A stretch of DNA of 64,000 nt, from contig NZ_CAUPZS010000001.1 of assembly GCF_963515715.1 (NCBI RefSeq), positions 1-64,000 of the forward strand, read 5' to 3'. Made by a program: the position numbers and the translations under genes. This document shows, one piece after another, positions 7,069-15,570 of the stretch. Position 1 is the stretch's first letter. Every line of letters begins with the position of its first letter. The notes beneath the pieces are model-generated. The model was not told the origin of the DNA. It saw only the letters and a program-made list of their open reading frames with translations, and did no database searches. The DNA comes from Clostridium_AW sp963515715. GTDB taxonomy: Bacteria; Bacillota; Clostridia; Clostridiales; Clostridiaceae.

Positions 7069-7767
7069 GTGAAAGTTATAAATGAAAATTGGTATAAAAG
7101 ATTTAAAGCCTTGATGAATATGATGTTGGCGAATAATGGGATTATATTTGCATTAGTTTTTATATTACTTAATGGGTCTTTGATATCTATATCTTTGATA
7201 TCAAAAGTGAGAGCAAAAGAAGGTACCATGTTTTTTGCTATAGTTTTTTTAATTATATTTTTTATTTCTATTTGCGCCTTTACTGGGAATTATATAAAAA
7301 ATCTATTTCATTATTTAATTTTAGGCTTTAAAAGAAAAGAATTGGTTAATAACTTATATTTAATACACGGGATTATTTCTTTTATAATTTCATTGAGCAC
7401 AATAATTTTTTTAAACACTATGGTATCTAGCGGAGAGTTTTTTATTTATTTTAATTATAAAATGAAAAAAGAACCTATAGTATCTACACTAATAATCTTC
7501 ATTACCTCTTTCATAATTTTATATTTTATTTGTATTTTTGCTTCTTATTTAGCCATTGAACCCAATAATAAATTAATTATTTTTATAGGTCTGCATAATG
7601 CTATTAGATATTTATTTAAAATCGATATAGTAGGTATAATAATAGATTTTTTAATGGAGTACATATTTATCAATACATTTACAGCTTATATAATAATTAT
7701 TGCAACAAGCTATATAATATATAAAATATGCTTAAAAAATATAATGGAACGTGATATAGCTTATTAA
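7069..7767 (+). CDS. ABC-2 type membrane protein (putative permease)
   Basis: A 232-aa integral membrane protein with about six transmembrane segments and no soluble domain. No specific family motif recognised; the layout FTGNYIKNLFHYLILGFKRKELVNN, in which a basic loop follows a helix, resembles ABC-2 permeases such as the two downstream. Start is GTG at 7069 behind GGAAGGTGA, in preference to GTG at 7054. It precedes the GntR gene by 70 bp, so it belongs to the same cassette by position. Could be an immunity or accessory subunit. Confidence 0.65.
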   Translation: MKVINENWYKRFKALMNMMLANNGIIFALVFILLNGSLISISLISKVRAKEGTMFFAIVFLIIFFISICAFTGNYIKNLFHYLILGFKRKELVNNLYLIHGIISFIISLSTIIFLNTMVSSGEFFIYFNYKMKKEPIVSTLIIFITSFIILYFICIFASYLAIEPNNKLIIFIGLHNAIRYLFKIDIVGIIIDFLMEYIFINTFTAYIIIIATSYIIYKICLKNIMERDIAY

Positions 7768-7837
7768 GACAGTTAAAATTCAAAACTGATATGACTATAA
7801 AATGAGATATTTTTTAGACTAGAGAGGTGATAAGTAT

Positions 7838-8215
7838 TTGAAAATTGTTTTAGACAATTTGAAACCTATATATATTCAAATAGCTGAAGGTATAGAAGAC
7901 GACATTCTAAATGACCTTATTAAAGAGGACGAGCAGGTTATGTCTACCAATCAATTTTCAGAAGTATATGGCATAAATCCTGCTACTTCAAGAAAGGGGA
8001 TAAGTATTTTAGCTGATGAAGGTATACTCTATAAGAAGAGAGGAATTGGTATGTTTGTTAAACCTGGAGCTAAGGAATATATTAAAGAAAAGAGGAAAAA
8101 AGGTTATTTTAATGAATTCATACTTAAAGCTATAAAAGAAGGGAAAAAAATAGGAATATCCATTAGAGAAATAGTAGATATGATAAATGATTATGGGGAG
8201 GGGAAGAATGAGTAG
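7838..8215 (+). CDS. GntR family regulator, YtrA type
   Basis: A 125-aa transcription factor: winged helix at residues 8-75 with PIYIQIAEGIEDDIL, SEVYGINPATSRKGISILADEGILYKKRGIGMFV, then a short C-terminal helical tail, as in the YtrA subfamily that controls ABC transporter operons. Start TTG at 7838 behind AGAGGTGA. The last 8 bases overlap the next permease gene, so translation is coupled and the regulator most likely controls its own cassette. Confidence 0.85.
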   Translation: MKIVLDNLKPIYIQIAEGIEDDILNDLIKEDEQVMSTNQFSEVYGINPATSRKGISILADEGILYKKRGIGMFVKPGAKEYIKEKRKKGYFNEFILKAIKEGKKIGISIREIVDMINDYGEGKNE

Positions 8216-8834
8216 GACATTAAAACTATGGTTATTTCAAACCAAGATAGAGGCTAGAAATAACATTTTTCTAATTGTTTACATGATAATAATGTTCATA
8301 TCTTTAATATTTAATAGCCCACCAAAGGGTTATTCACAATATGCAAGTTATAATCAGATTACAACGATGGTTAGTTTCATTATATTGTTTTGGAGGCATA
8401 AAAAAACCTTAGAAACCTTTTTAAAATTAGGTGTAAGTAGACGTAAATATTTTAAGCTTAAAATATTTAAAAGTATCATTATAATTTGTATAACCACAGT
8501 ATTAATATCAGCGCATTTTTACATGTATTCTTCAGGAAGTTCAAGTATAAATACAATGATAAAAATGATAAGGCACTATTTTATGTATTTTTCACTTTTA
8601 TTTAGTGTGAAAATTTCTTTTGAATTACTATACAATAGTCATTATGCTATTGTAGGTTATGCCATGATGTTTTTTTATTTTATACTATTTTTCAGCTATG
8701 GAACTTGGATTTCATTTTGGTATGTGGAAGACATACTTAAACTGTCCCATGTATTTTTAAAATGGACAATACCAATAATTATATTCAATTTATGGATGAG
8801 CTATGTATCGCTTAAAACTATTGAAATAGATTAA
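8208..8834 (+). CDS. ABC-2 permease subunit
   Basis: A 208-aa membrane protein with about six hydrophobic helices; the basic loop FLKLGVSRRKYFKLKIFKS after helix 2 is typical of this group. ATG at 8208 follows GGGGAGGGGAAGA and lies inside the 3' end of the GntR gene. With the ATPase and the second permease downstream it should form a small exporter; substrate unknown. Confidence 0.75.
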   Translation: MSRTLKLWLFQTKIEARNNIFLIVYMIIMFISLIFNSPPKGYSQYASYNQITTMVSFIILFWRHKKTLETFLKLGVSRRKYFKLKIFKSIIIICITTVLISAHFYMYSSGSSSINTMIKMIRHYFMYFSLLFSVKISFELLYNSHYAIVGYAMMFFYFILFFSYGTWISFWYVEDILKLSHVFLKWTIPIIIFNLWMSYVSLKTIEID

Positions 8835-8854
8835 GTTTTTGGGGGAGATATAAA

Positions 8855-9742
8855 ATGGATTTAGCAGTAAGAATTAGAGATTTAAATAAAAGCTTTGGTA
8901 GAAATTTAATTTTAAATAATTTTTCTTTAGATATAGAAAAGGATAAAATTTATGGTTTGGTTGGTAAAAATGGAGCGGGAAAAACTACTTTGTTAAAAAT
9001 AATTAGTTGTCTTTATGTGAGAAACTCAGGGGTGCTGGAGGTCTTCGGAGAAGAACCCTTTGAAAATGAAAAGATTTTGTCGCAAATGTGTATGACAAGT
9101 GATGCAGATAATTTTATCCCAGGGATGAATGCTTTTGAAATATTTAAAATGGCAAAGTTATTTTATTCTAATTGGGATGAAGATTTTAAAGAAGAATTGA
9201 TTGGAGAATTTAACTTAGATACATCAAAACGGTACTCAGATCTTTCCAAGGGAATGAAAAGTGTTGTAAATATAATAGTAGGATTAGCATCTAGAGCTCC
9301 TTTAACTATTTTTGATGAACCCTATTCTGGACTAGATCCTACTAATAGAGATATGTTTTACAAAATTTTATTACGTGACTATGAAGAAAACCCTAGAACT
9401 ATAATATTTTCTACTCATTATCTAGAAGAAGTAAGTATGCTATTTGAAAAATTGATTATAGTTGATAAAGGTAAGTTGCTTCTATGCGAAGATGTGGATG
9501 AGTTAAAGGAAAAATCCTTATATTTATCTGGAATCCCTGGAAGTATTGATATGATAAATGAAAACTACAATATTTTAAGCATGGAAAAGGTTACTGGTAC
9601 GGAATTTATATCTATATTTCAAAAACTAAGCCAGGAAGAAAAACAAAGTTTAGTGGAAAAAGGATTTAGTATAGAAAGTATGCCTTTGCAAAAATTGTTT
9701 ATTAACTTAACTTCTAAAAAGAAGGTGAGGTCCAATGGATAA
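8855..9742 (+). CDS. ABC transporter ATP-binding protein
   Basis: Cytoplasmic ATPase of 295 aa. Walker A is GLVGKNGAGKTTLLK (about 33-47), the signature is DLSKGMKSVV (about 128), Walker B is PLTIFDEPYSGLDP (about 149) and the switch His is in FSTHYLEE. The signature LSKGM replaces LSGGQ, as in YtrB-like exporters. The C-terminal 80 residues lack motifs. It lies between two permease genes and overlaps the next by 8 bases. Confidence 0.9.
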   Translation: MDLAVRIRDLNKSFGRNLILNNFSLDIEKDKIYGLVGKNGAGKTTLLKIISCLYVRNSGVLEVFGEEPFENEKILSQMCMTSDADNFIPGMNAFEIFKMAKLFYSNWDEDFKEELIGEFNLDTSKRYSDLSKGMKSVVNIIVGLASRAPLTIFDEPYSGLDPTNRDMFYKILLRDYEENPRTIIFSTHYLEEVSMLFEKLIIVDKGKLLLCEDVDELKEKSLYLSGIPGSIDMINENYNILSMEKVTGTEFISIFQKLSQEEKQSLVEKGFSIESMPLQKLFINLTSKKKVRSNG

Positions 9743-10412
9743 AATAAAAATAAATAGAATAAAAACACTTTTAAAAGCTAAATATTCTAAGGGGTTAATA
9801 GTATTTTTTTTAATGATTCTTTGGATGTTATCTTTTTTCATTGCATATCTTTTACCTTATGAAATTGGAGAAAGTTTTAATCAAGAGCTATTATTTTACT
9901 ACTATCCTCTATCTTTAATATGTTGGTCCTTTGTTCTAGAGGGAGTAAGATTAAAAGAAGGAAGTAAATATTTAAGATTAGGAATAATACGAAAAGATTT
10001 TTTGATAACCAGTATGGTAATAGAAAATATAATTATTTTCATAATGGGATTTTTTATTTCTTCAAATATCTTTATATTAATTGAGGGAACTAGTCTTTCA
10101 TTTTTGGGTTTTTTTATAAATAGAAGCTTAATAGGTATTTTAAAATTAACATTACTAAACTATATATTTATAAATTTTAGTATAGGTTTAGGTAGATTTT
10201 TATTTATAATACTAGATAAATTTATATTTGCTTGGATTAAGGGACTTATTTATCCAATAATATATTTTATATTCATATCATCATTTATGAAAAAATTTAA
10301 TTACGCTTTAATTCAATTAGATTATAAAAAATTATTAATTCCTTCCATAGCTATAATGATAGTAATCAACTTATTTTATTATAAAATTTGGTTAAAAAAA
10401 GATTTGATATAA
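9735..10412 (+). CDS. ABC-2 permease subunit
   Basis: A 225-aa membrane protein with six predicted helices and the loop LEGVRLKEGSKYLRLGIIRKDFLITSMV, similar in layout to the permease before the ATPase. It overlaps the ATPase gene by 8 bases. It is the last membrane gene of the cassette; substrate unknown. Confidence 0.75.
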   Translation: MDKIKINRIKTLLKAKYSKGLIVFFLMILWMLSFFIAYLLPYEIGESFNQELLFYYYPLSLICWSFVLEGVRLKEGSKYLRLGIIRKDFLITSMVIENIIIFIMGFFISSNIFILIEGTSLSFLGFFINRSLIGILKLTLLNYIFINFSIGLGRFLFIILDKFIFAWIKGLIYPIIYFIFISSFMKKFNYALIQLDYKKLLIPSIAIMIVINLFYYKIWLKKDLI

Positions 10413-10485
10413 ATCTTTAAGAATAAGAATTGAAAAATACAAAATAATATATAGTAATAAATATATTTTGAGAGGAGAATAAATT

Positions 10486-10620
10486 ATGAAACCATTTAGA
10501 GGAGATAAACACCAAAAAAGTGGTAAAAATGATGGCGTAAAGCCACCAGACAGAATGAGAAAAAGAGATGAAAAAAATCCTCCTAAATTTGAAAATTTTA
10601 AAGGAGAACCTATAGAATAG
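10486..10620 (+). CDS. small hydrophilic protein, 44 aa
   Basis: ATG at 10486 with GAGAGGAG about 8 nt upstream opens a 44-codon frame. The product is rich in Lys, Pro, Asp and Gly (MKPFRGDKHQKSGKNDGVKPP at its start, FKGEPIE at its end), with no Cys and no hydrophobic segment. No family recognised. It lies 73 bp after an ABC cassette and 105 bp before a strong terminator, so it could be the last gene of that transcript or its own unit. Confidence 0.6.
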   Translation: MKPFRGDKHQKSGKNDGVKPPDRMRKRDEKNPPKFENFKGEPIE

Positions 10621-10725
10621 CTTGAAAATTAAGAAGTTATTAATTTTATGTATAAAATTTACAAAACTTGTTAATAATTAAAATGGTTAATGAATCACAT
10701 CAACTTAATATCATTTTAGGCCCCT

Positions 10726-10773
10726 ATATAAAAAGAGAACTGCATCCCCCTTTTAGCAGTTCTCTTTTTATAT
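10726..10773 (+). terminator. strong bidirectional terminator
   Basis: An 18-bp perfect helix (10726-10743 with 10756-10773) around a 12-nt loop, with an A run on one arm and a T run on the other. The rest of the gap, 10621-10725 and 10774-10870, shows nothing recognisable. Confidence 0.85.
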
Positions 10774-10870
10774 GGGACAATGTAGATGTTTGTTTATATA
10801 AAAGAAATTAATATATCTTAAGTATTTAGGTTTTAGTCGATTTAATTTTTGTTGATAGATTAAACATAGT

Positions 10871-10899
10871 TTGAAGTAGTAAATTTAATTTTGTATAAT
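10871..10899 (+). promoter_or_regulatory. sigma-A promoter of the carbonic-anhydrase-like gene
   Basis: TTGAAG (10871-10876), 17 bp, perfect TATAAT (10894-10899). Confidence 0.65.
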
Positions 10900-10939
10900 T
10901 AACCATATATATTAGTACTTAAGAGGAGGAATGTTTGTT

Positions 10940-11440
10940 TTGATAAAAAAAATTAAAGATAGAGAGCCTAAAATACACAAAAGTTGTTTTGTAGCTGAAA
11001 CTTCTCACGTGATTGGAGATGTTACTTTAGAAGAAGGTGTTAATCTGTGGTTTGGAAGTGTATTGAGAGGTGATACTAACAATATTATTATAGGTAAAAA
11101 TACCAATATACAAGATAATAGTGTTTTACATGTAGATAAGAATCATCCATTGATTATAGAAGAAAATGTAACAGTAGGCCATGGTGCTATATTACATGGA
11201 TGTAATATAGGAAGTAACTCTTTAATTGGTATGGGAAGCATTGTATTAGACGGTGCTGTGATTGGGAAACACACTTTGGTTGCTGCAGGGAGTTTAGTTC
11301 CCCAAGGAAAAGTGATACCGGATGGTGTATTATGCATAGGATCGCCAGTAAAAGTCATCAGAGAGCTTACTGAGGAAGAAAAAACAAACTTAACTCAAAG
11401 TGCTCTTAACTACGTAGAATTATCAAAAGCTTACAAATAG
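10940..11440 (+). CDS. gamma carbonic anhydrase-like hexapeptide protein
   Basis: Left-handed beta-helix protein of 166 aa, related to gamma carbonic anhydrases, PaaY and CaiE. Seen: repeated hexapeptide turns (VIGDV, IIIGKNTNIQDNS, VTVGHGAILHGCNIGSNSLIGMGSIV), the metal His residues in SVLHVD, TVGHGAILHG, and a C-terminal helix. Enzymatic activity cannot be told from sequence. I choose TTG at 10940 because GAGGAGGA lies 9 nt upstream; the ATG at 10931 directly abuts that site. Starting at MIKKIKDREPKIHKS also matches relatives. Confidence 0.87.
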   Translation: MIKKIKDREPKIHKSCFVAETSHVIGDVTLEEGVNLWFGSVLRGDTNNIIIGKNTNIQDNSVLHVDKNHPLIIEENVTVGHGAILHGCNIGSNSLIGMGSIVLDGAVIGKHTLVAAGSLVPQGKVIPDGVLCIGSPVKVIRELTEEEKTNLTQSALNYVELSKAYK

Positions 11441-11548
11441 AATAACTAAGAACCAAAAGAATTTAAAATATTCACCTTATATTAAAATAACTGATTATAA
11501 ATTTTAATAATGGCCATAATTATTAAAAAACAGGTTAGAGGTGGAAAA

Positions 11549-11890
11549 ATGAATAAGGTTTTATTAATTGGTAGGCTTACTAAAGATTGTGAATTAAAAC
11601 AGATTGGAGAAGAAGGCAATTTGTTGATAAATTTCACCATAGCTGTTCAAAGATCTTATGTCAACAATAAAGGTGAAAGAGAGGCGGATTTCATACCGGT
11701 TTCCTACTGGAGAAAATCTGCAGAAACATTAGCTCCTAACTTAACTAAAGGAAGACTTGTTAGTATTTTAGGTAGAATTAATGTGAGGTCCTACACAAAT
11801 GCAAATGATGAGAAAAGATATATAACGCAAGTAGTAGCAGAACAAATTAACTTTATGGAGCATAGCAGAGTTGATGAAGAAGTTAAATAA
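11549..11890 (+). CDS. short single-stranded DNA-binding protein
   Basis: OB-fold SSB of 113 aa: MNKVLLIGRLTKDCELKQ at the start, NFTIAVQRSYVNNKGEREADFIPV in the middle and KGRLVSILGRI near 75 define the family. After the OB fold the protein stops at RVDEEVK, so the flexible linker and the acidic C-terminal tip (usually ending in DDDIPF) that recruits repair proteins are missing. It is therefore probably a second, specialised SSB and not the replicative one. ATG at 11549 is behind GAGGTGG. Confidence 0.88.
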   Translation: MNKVLLIGRLTKDCELKQIGEEGNLLINFTIAVQRSYVNNKGEREADFIPVSYWRKSAETLAPNLTKGRLVSILGRINVRSYTNANDEKRYITQVVAEQINFMEHSRVDEEVK

Positions 11891-11900
11891 TTTATAGGAA

Positions 11901-11935
11901 TAAACCCTTGCAAAAAATGTGAGGGTTTATTTATT
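11901..11935 (+). terminator. terminator after the short SSB gene
   Basis: TAAACCCT (11901-11908) pairs with AGGGTTTA (11922-11929), followed by TTTATT. Confidence 0.5.
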
Positions 11936-12053
11936 CAGGGTAAATAAAAATTAGGACAAAACTTTTAAAGCTTGTAAAATTTTAGAATTACAATCAATAG
12001 GTATTTACGATATGTATATATGAATATTTGAAAATATATCTGTAAAACATAGA

Positions 12054-12116
12054 AGAGCTAAGCATGTAGTGAAATAGCGACTTTTTTCGGAGCGGCTTCA
12101 CTATGTGCTTAGCTCT
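12054..12116. repeat. long palindromic hairpin, candidate dispersed repeat
   Basis: Arms of 20 nt (12054-12073 and 12097-12116) match at 18 positions; core sequence AGAGCTAAGCA with TGCTTAGCTCT. No T run follows, so it is not a simple terminator. A degenerate half-copy (TGTAAAACATA..GGAAACTAAGTATATA) lies about 120 bp downstream. The rest of the 11936-12317 gap is AT-rich with no gene visible. Confidence 0.5.
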
Positions 12117-12317
12117 CTATTTCGCACAACAAATTAACTCTGTAGAAACTTACAGCTGTAAAATATATTGTAAAACATAAGGAAACTAAGTATATAATTA
12201 ATTATGTTGAATTATAATTTTCAATGTAGCGCAATTCTTCTGCAAGTTGAAATACATTAAATTAAATACTATTATATAAGTAAAGATAAAATTTATTGGC
12301 TTAGGAGGAATAAAATT

Positions 12318-13274
12318 ATGAAAATAGTTATACTTGAACCTTTAGGATTACCAGAAAAAGAAGTAGTCTCTACCTTTAGAAACATATTAGGTGAGGGACA
12401 TGAATTAATAATACATAATGATAGAGTTGATGATATTGAAAAATTGAAAGAAAGAGCTGCTGGTGCCGATGTATTAGTAATTGCTAATATGCCTTTAAAA
12501 GGAGAAGTTATTAGATCAGTGGATAATTTAAAATTAATATCTGTAGCTTTCACCGGTGTGGACCACGTAGATTTAGAGGCTTGTAAAGAAAGAAATATTT
12601 TAGTTTGCAATTCAGCAGGATATAGTACAAGCTCTGTTGCTGAATTAGCTTTCGGATTAATTCTTTCATTATTAAGAAACATAGTTCCTTTAGATGAGAA
12701 AACTAGAGAGGGAAAAACTAAGGATGGATATTCACAAAGGGATTTATGTGGAAAAACTCTGGGAATAGTAGGTGCTGGAGCTATAGGACTTGAAGTAGCT
12801 AGAATAGGAAAGGCTTTTGGATGCAATGTTATAGCTTATAATAGATCTGCTAAAAGTAGTCTAAAAGAACTTGATATTAAACAAACTACCTTAGATGAAG
12901 TTTTATCTCAAAGTGATGTAGTATCTATTCATGTACCTTTAAATGAAAATACTAAAGGCTTAATTAGCAAAGAAAAGATTTCTTTAATGAAAGAGAGCTC
13001 TATTTTAATAAATACTGCTAGAGGACCTATAATAGATAATGAAGCTTTAGCTGAAGCTTTAAGAGAAGGAAGAATTGCTGGAGCTGGTATTGATGTTTTT
13101 GATATGGAACCACCTCTACCATTAGATTACTCATTATTACATGCTCCAAACGCAGTAGTTGCACCTCATGTAGGTTTTGCAACAAAAGAAGCAATGATTA
13201 GAAGAGCTAAGATAGTTTTTGAAAATATATTAAAATGGTTAGAAGGAAACCCTCAAAATATTATGTCAAAGTAG
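12318..13274 (+). CDS. D-2-hydroxyacid dehydrogenase family (SerA-like)
   Basis: NAD-dependent oxidoreductase of 318 aa. The nucleotide-binding GIVGAGAIGLEVAR motif is near 154-167; catalytic residues are Arg in NTARGP, Glu in DVFDMEPP and His in APHVGF. It lacks the C-terminal ACT domain of full phosphoglycerate dehydrogenases, so it could act on 3-phosphoglycerate or on another hydroxyacid; the neighbours give no pathway. GGAGG lies before the ATG. No clear terminator follows. Confidence 0.88.
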   Translation: MKIVILEPLGLPEKEVVSTFRNILGEGHELIIHNDRVDDIEKLKERAAGADVLVIANMPLKGEVIRSVDNLKLISVAFTGVDHVDLEACKERNILVCNSAGYSTSSVAELAFGLILSLLRNIVPLDEKTREGKTKDGYSQRDLCGKTLGIVGAGAIGLEVARIGKAFGCNVIAYNRSAKSSLKELDIKQTTLDEVLSQSDVVSIHVPLNENTKGLISKEKISLMKESSILINTARGPIIDNEALAEALREGRIAGAGIDVFDMEPPLPLDYSLLHAPNAVVAPHVGFATKEAMIRRAKIVFENILKWLEGNPQNIMSK

Positions 13275-13358
13275 AATAACTATGTATTGATACAAATAGT
13301 TGATTAAATACCATTGATGTATTGTAACTTTAAATTGCCATGCTCTAAAATATTTTGC

Positions 13359-13385
13359 TAAAGAATGCTTATTTAATTACGATAA
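13359..13385 (+). promoter_or_regulatory. sigma-D promoter of the second flagellin
   Basis: TAAA (13359-13362), exactly 15 bp, then TACGATAA (13378-13385), identical in both boxes to the promoter at 3431. Confidence 0.85.
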
Positions 13386-13419
13386 AATATAAAATGAATA
13401 CGTCAATGGAGTGATAAAA

Positions 13420-14292
13420 ATGAGATTAAGTCATAATTTACCATCATTAAATATATTCAGAGAATATGTAAAGAATACAAAGAAAAATAGCCAAGCATTA
13501 TCTCGAATATCCACAGGGGAAAAAATAATAAAAGCTGGAGATGATCCCTATGGTCTATCTAAAAGTGAAAGAATGAGGATTCAAATAAGAGGCATGCAAA
13601 TGGCTCAAAGAAACCTTCAAGATGGTGTTAGCATGCTTCAAACAGCGGATAGTGGCCTAGATTCATTAAATTCAATAACTCAGAGAATGAGAGAACTTAC
13701 AATACAATCTGGTAATGGTTGTAGTGATGAGGATAAAAAAATAATTAAAAGTGAAATGGATGAAATGATAGAGGCTTTTAAGACCATTGTTAGCAACACG
13801 GAATTTAATGGAACCAAACTATTAAATGTGGATGAAGATAGGCTGATGCAAATTGGAACTAACGTTGGAGATAATATGGATATTCCTTTAGTGAATTTAT
13901 CTCCTGATAAAATAGGAGTTATGAAGAAGAATGATTCAGGAGAGCTGGAGCTAAAAACACTTCAAGATTTAAAAGATAAAGACATATTAAGTGAGGATTT
14001 TATCGATAGTTCATTAGAAATCTTAGATGCTGTTTCAAATAAGCTTGTAGATGTAAGGAGTAAGTATGGCGCCATTAATAATATGTTTGAAGGCGAATAC
14101 GATAATTTAAGTGAATTTGAAATAGGGGTTACAGAGGCGGAAAGCTCAATTAGAGATGCTGATGTAGCAGAAGAGATTATAGAATTTGCTAAAACTGGAC
14201 TATTAATGGAAGCGGGTAATGCAATGATGGTTCAATCAAATAAATTACCGCAAGAAGTTTTAAGGATACTGGAAAATGTAAGAAGTAGATAA
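13420..14292 (+). CDS. flagellin
   Basis: Filament subunit of 290 aa. N-terminal D0/D1: MRLSHNLPSLNIF, then ALSRISTGEKIIKAGDDPYGLSKSERMR and NLQDGVSMLQTADSGLD; C-terminal D1/D0: AESSIRDADVAEEI then NAMMVQSNKLPQEVLRILENVRSR. The middle variable region is small, about 90 residues. The C terminus is closer to standard flagellins than that of the copy at 3483. ATG at 13420 follows GGAGTG. Its own sigma-D promoter and terminator make it a single-gene unit just ahead of the flagellar operon. Confidence 0.92.
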   Translation: MRLSHNLPSLNIFREYVKNTKKNSQALSRISTGEKIIKAGDDPYGLSKSERMRIQIRGMQMAQRNLQDGVSMLQTADSGLDSLNSITQRMRELTIQSGNGCSDEDKKIIKSEMDEMIEAFKTIVSNTEFNGTKLLNVDEDRLMQIGTNVGDNMDIPLVNLSPDKIGVMKKNDSGELELKTLQDLKDKDILSEDFIDSSLEILDAVSNKLVDVRSKYGAINNMFEGEYDNLSEFEIGVTEAESSIRDADVAEEIIEFAKTGLLMEAGNAMMVQSNKLPQEVLRILENVRSR

Positions 14293-14300
14293 TATTTTAT

Positions 14301-14340
14301 GAGAGATTGTCAAAAAAATTAGACAATCTCTCTTCTTTTA
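14301..14340 (+). terminator. flagellin terminator
   Basis: GAGAGATTGTC (14301-14311) pairs perfectly with GACAATCTCTC (14322-14332), followed by TTCTTTTA. Confidence 0.85.
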
Positions 14341-14706
14341 TCTAAAAATAGAATATTATTAGATAAAAAGCTAAAATTTGCTTTGCTATACTTATTTAGC
14401 TAATGTAAAATATAATTAATAAGGAAATGTACTTTAATATGTCCACATATTACCTGACAATGTTCTGGATTTTGTCTATATATAAGGCTATAAAACAAAA
14501 AGTTTAATTTAAATATAAAATAAATTAAAAAAATTTAAAATATGTGTAGAATTTAAATTGAAAATATTGTATAATGAGTATGTAAAATTTAACTTGTATA
14601 TTATTGTAAAAATAAATAGATTTAAACCATTATTTGAAGAAATTTATAACTATTAGATATTATATGAAATTAATTAAAATTTTATGTTATATGGAGGATG
14701 ATGTTA
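14341..14706 (+). promoter_or_regulatory. flagellar operon upstream region
   Basis: A 366-bp AT-rich gap with no gene. The best sigma-A promoter is CTGACA (14454-14459), 17 bp, TATATA (14477-14482), giving a leader of about 220 nt; a second TATAAT occurs near 14570 with no good -35. I looked for a cyclic-di-GMP riboswitch, common before clostridial flgB, and found no match. Confidence 0.45.
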
Positions 14707-15108
14707 ATGAAGGTTGATAATAGTTCCATGGATAAAACGAACTATAATCTTATAAGAAAAGCTTTAGATGCTTCAACAAAAAGAAGTGAAGTTATAGCAA
14801 ATAACGTAGCAAATGTAAATACGGCAAATTATAAGAGGAACTATGTCGTTTTTGAAGAAAATTTGAAGGGTGCTTCTGAAAAATTGAATTTAAAGAATAC
14901 GAGTAAAGCTCATATTAATGTGGCTTCCTCAGAAGGAGAAGTAGAAGTTAAGAAAGATGAGACATCAAGTATGAGACAAGATGGTAATAATGTAAATATT
15001 GATTTAGAAAAAGTAAACCAAGCATCAAATAATTTAATGTATAATGCTTTGATAAGTCAAATTAATAATAGATTATCAACAAAAAGATACATAATAAATG
15101 GTAAATAA
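14707..15108 (+). CDS. flgB: flagellar basal-body rod protein FlgB
   Basis: Proximal rod subunit, 133 aa. The rod-protein signature is RKALDASTKRSEVIANNVANVNTANYKR, and the C-terminal helix ASNNLMYNALISQINNRLST packs in D0. Three ATG codons are clustered; I take the one at 14707, 9 nt after GGAGG, since the first two lie too close. First gene of the flagellar operon. Confidence 0.92.
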   Translation: MKVDNSSMDKTNYNLIRKALDASTKRSEVIANNVANVNTANYKRNYVVFEENLKGASEKLNLKNTSKAHINVASSEGEVEVKKDETSSMRQDGNNVNIDLEKVNQASNNLMYNALISQINNRLSTKRYIINGK

Positions 15109-15125
15109 ATGGGGGTGGATTAACT

Positions 15126-15560
15126 GTGATAAAAGCATTTAACAACATGAGAATTAGCGCTAGTGGACTTTCAGCAGAAAGGTTAAGAATGGATACTATC
15201 GCTTCAAATATAGCAAACGTATCAACTACAAGAGGAGAAGATGGAATGCCTTATAGAAGAAAGGTTGCTATATTTCAAGAAAATTTGACAAATGAATTAA
15301 ATAAAGAAACAAGAAAAAATGAAGAGCAATTTCTTGGAGTGAAAGCTGTTGGGGTTATAGAAGATAACTCAGAACTTAGAAGTGTGTACGACCCCTCTCA
15401 TCCAGATGCAGGAGAAGATGGATATGTACTAATGCCTAATGTTAATGTTTTAAACGAAATGGCAGATATGATTGCAGCTACACGGTCCTATGAAGCTAAT
15501 GTAGATGCTATTAATTCAGAAAAAAGTATGTTTATGAAAGCTTTAGAAATTGGAAGGTAG
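15126..15560 (+). CDS. flgC: flagellar basal-body rod protein FlgC
   Basis: Proximal rod subunit, 144 aa, with N-terminal MRISASGLSAERLRMDTIASNIANV and C-terminal PNVNVLNEMADMIAATRSYEANV, both hallmark FlgC segments. GTG start at 15126 behind GGGGGTGG. It lies 17 bp after flgB. Confidence 0.95.
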   Translation: MIKAFNNMRISASGLSAERLRMDTIASNIANVSTTRGEDGMPYRRKVAIFQENLTNELNKETRKNEEQFLGVKAVGVIEDNSELRSVYDPSHPDAGEDGYVLMPNVNVLNEMADMIAATRSYEANVDAINSEKSMFMKALEIGR

Positions 15561-15570
15561 GTATTAGAAT

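Noticed and set aside
12001..12015. TTTACGATAT as a further sigma-D promoter
   Set aside because: The -10-like block has no TAAA at a 15-bp spacing and no motility gene follows.
14341..14706. Possible cyclic-di-GMP riboswitch ahead of flgB
   Set aside because: Such riboswitches are common here in clostridia, but the region is almost pure AT and lacks the conserved GEMM-type helices and tetraloop receptor.
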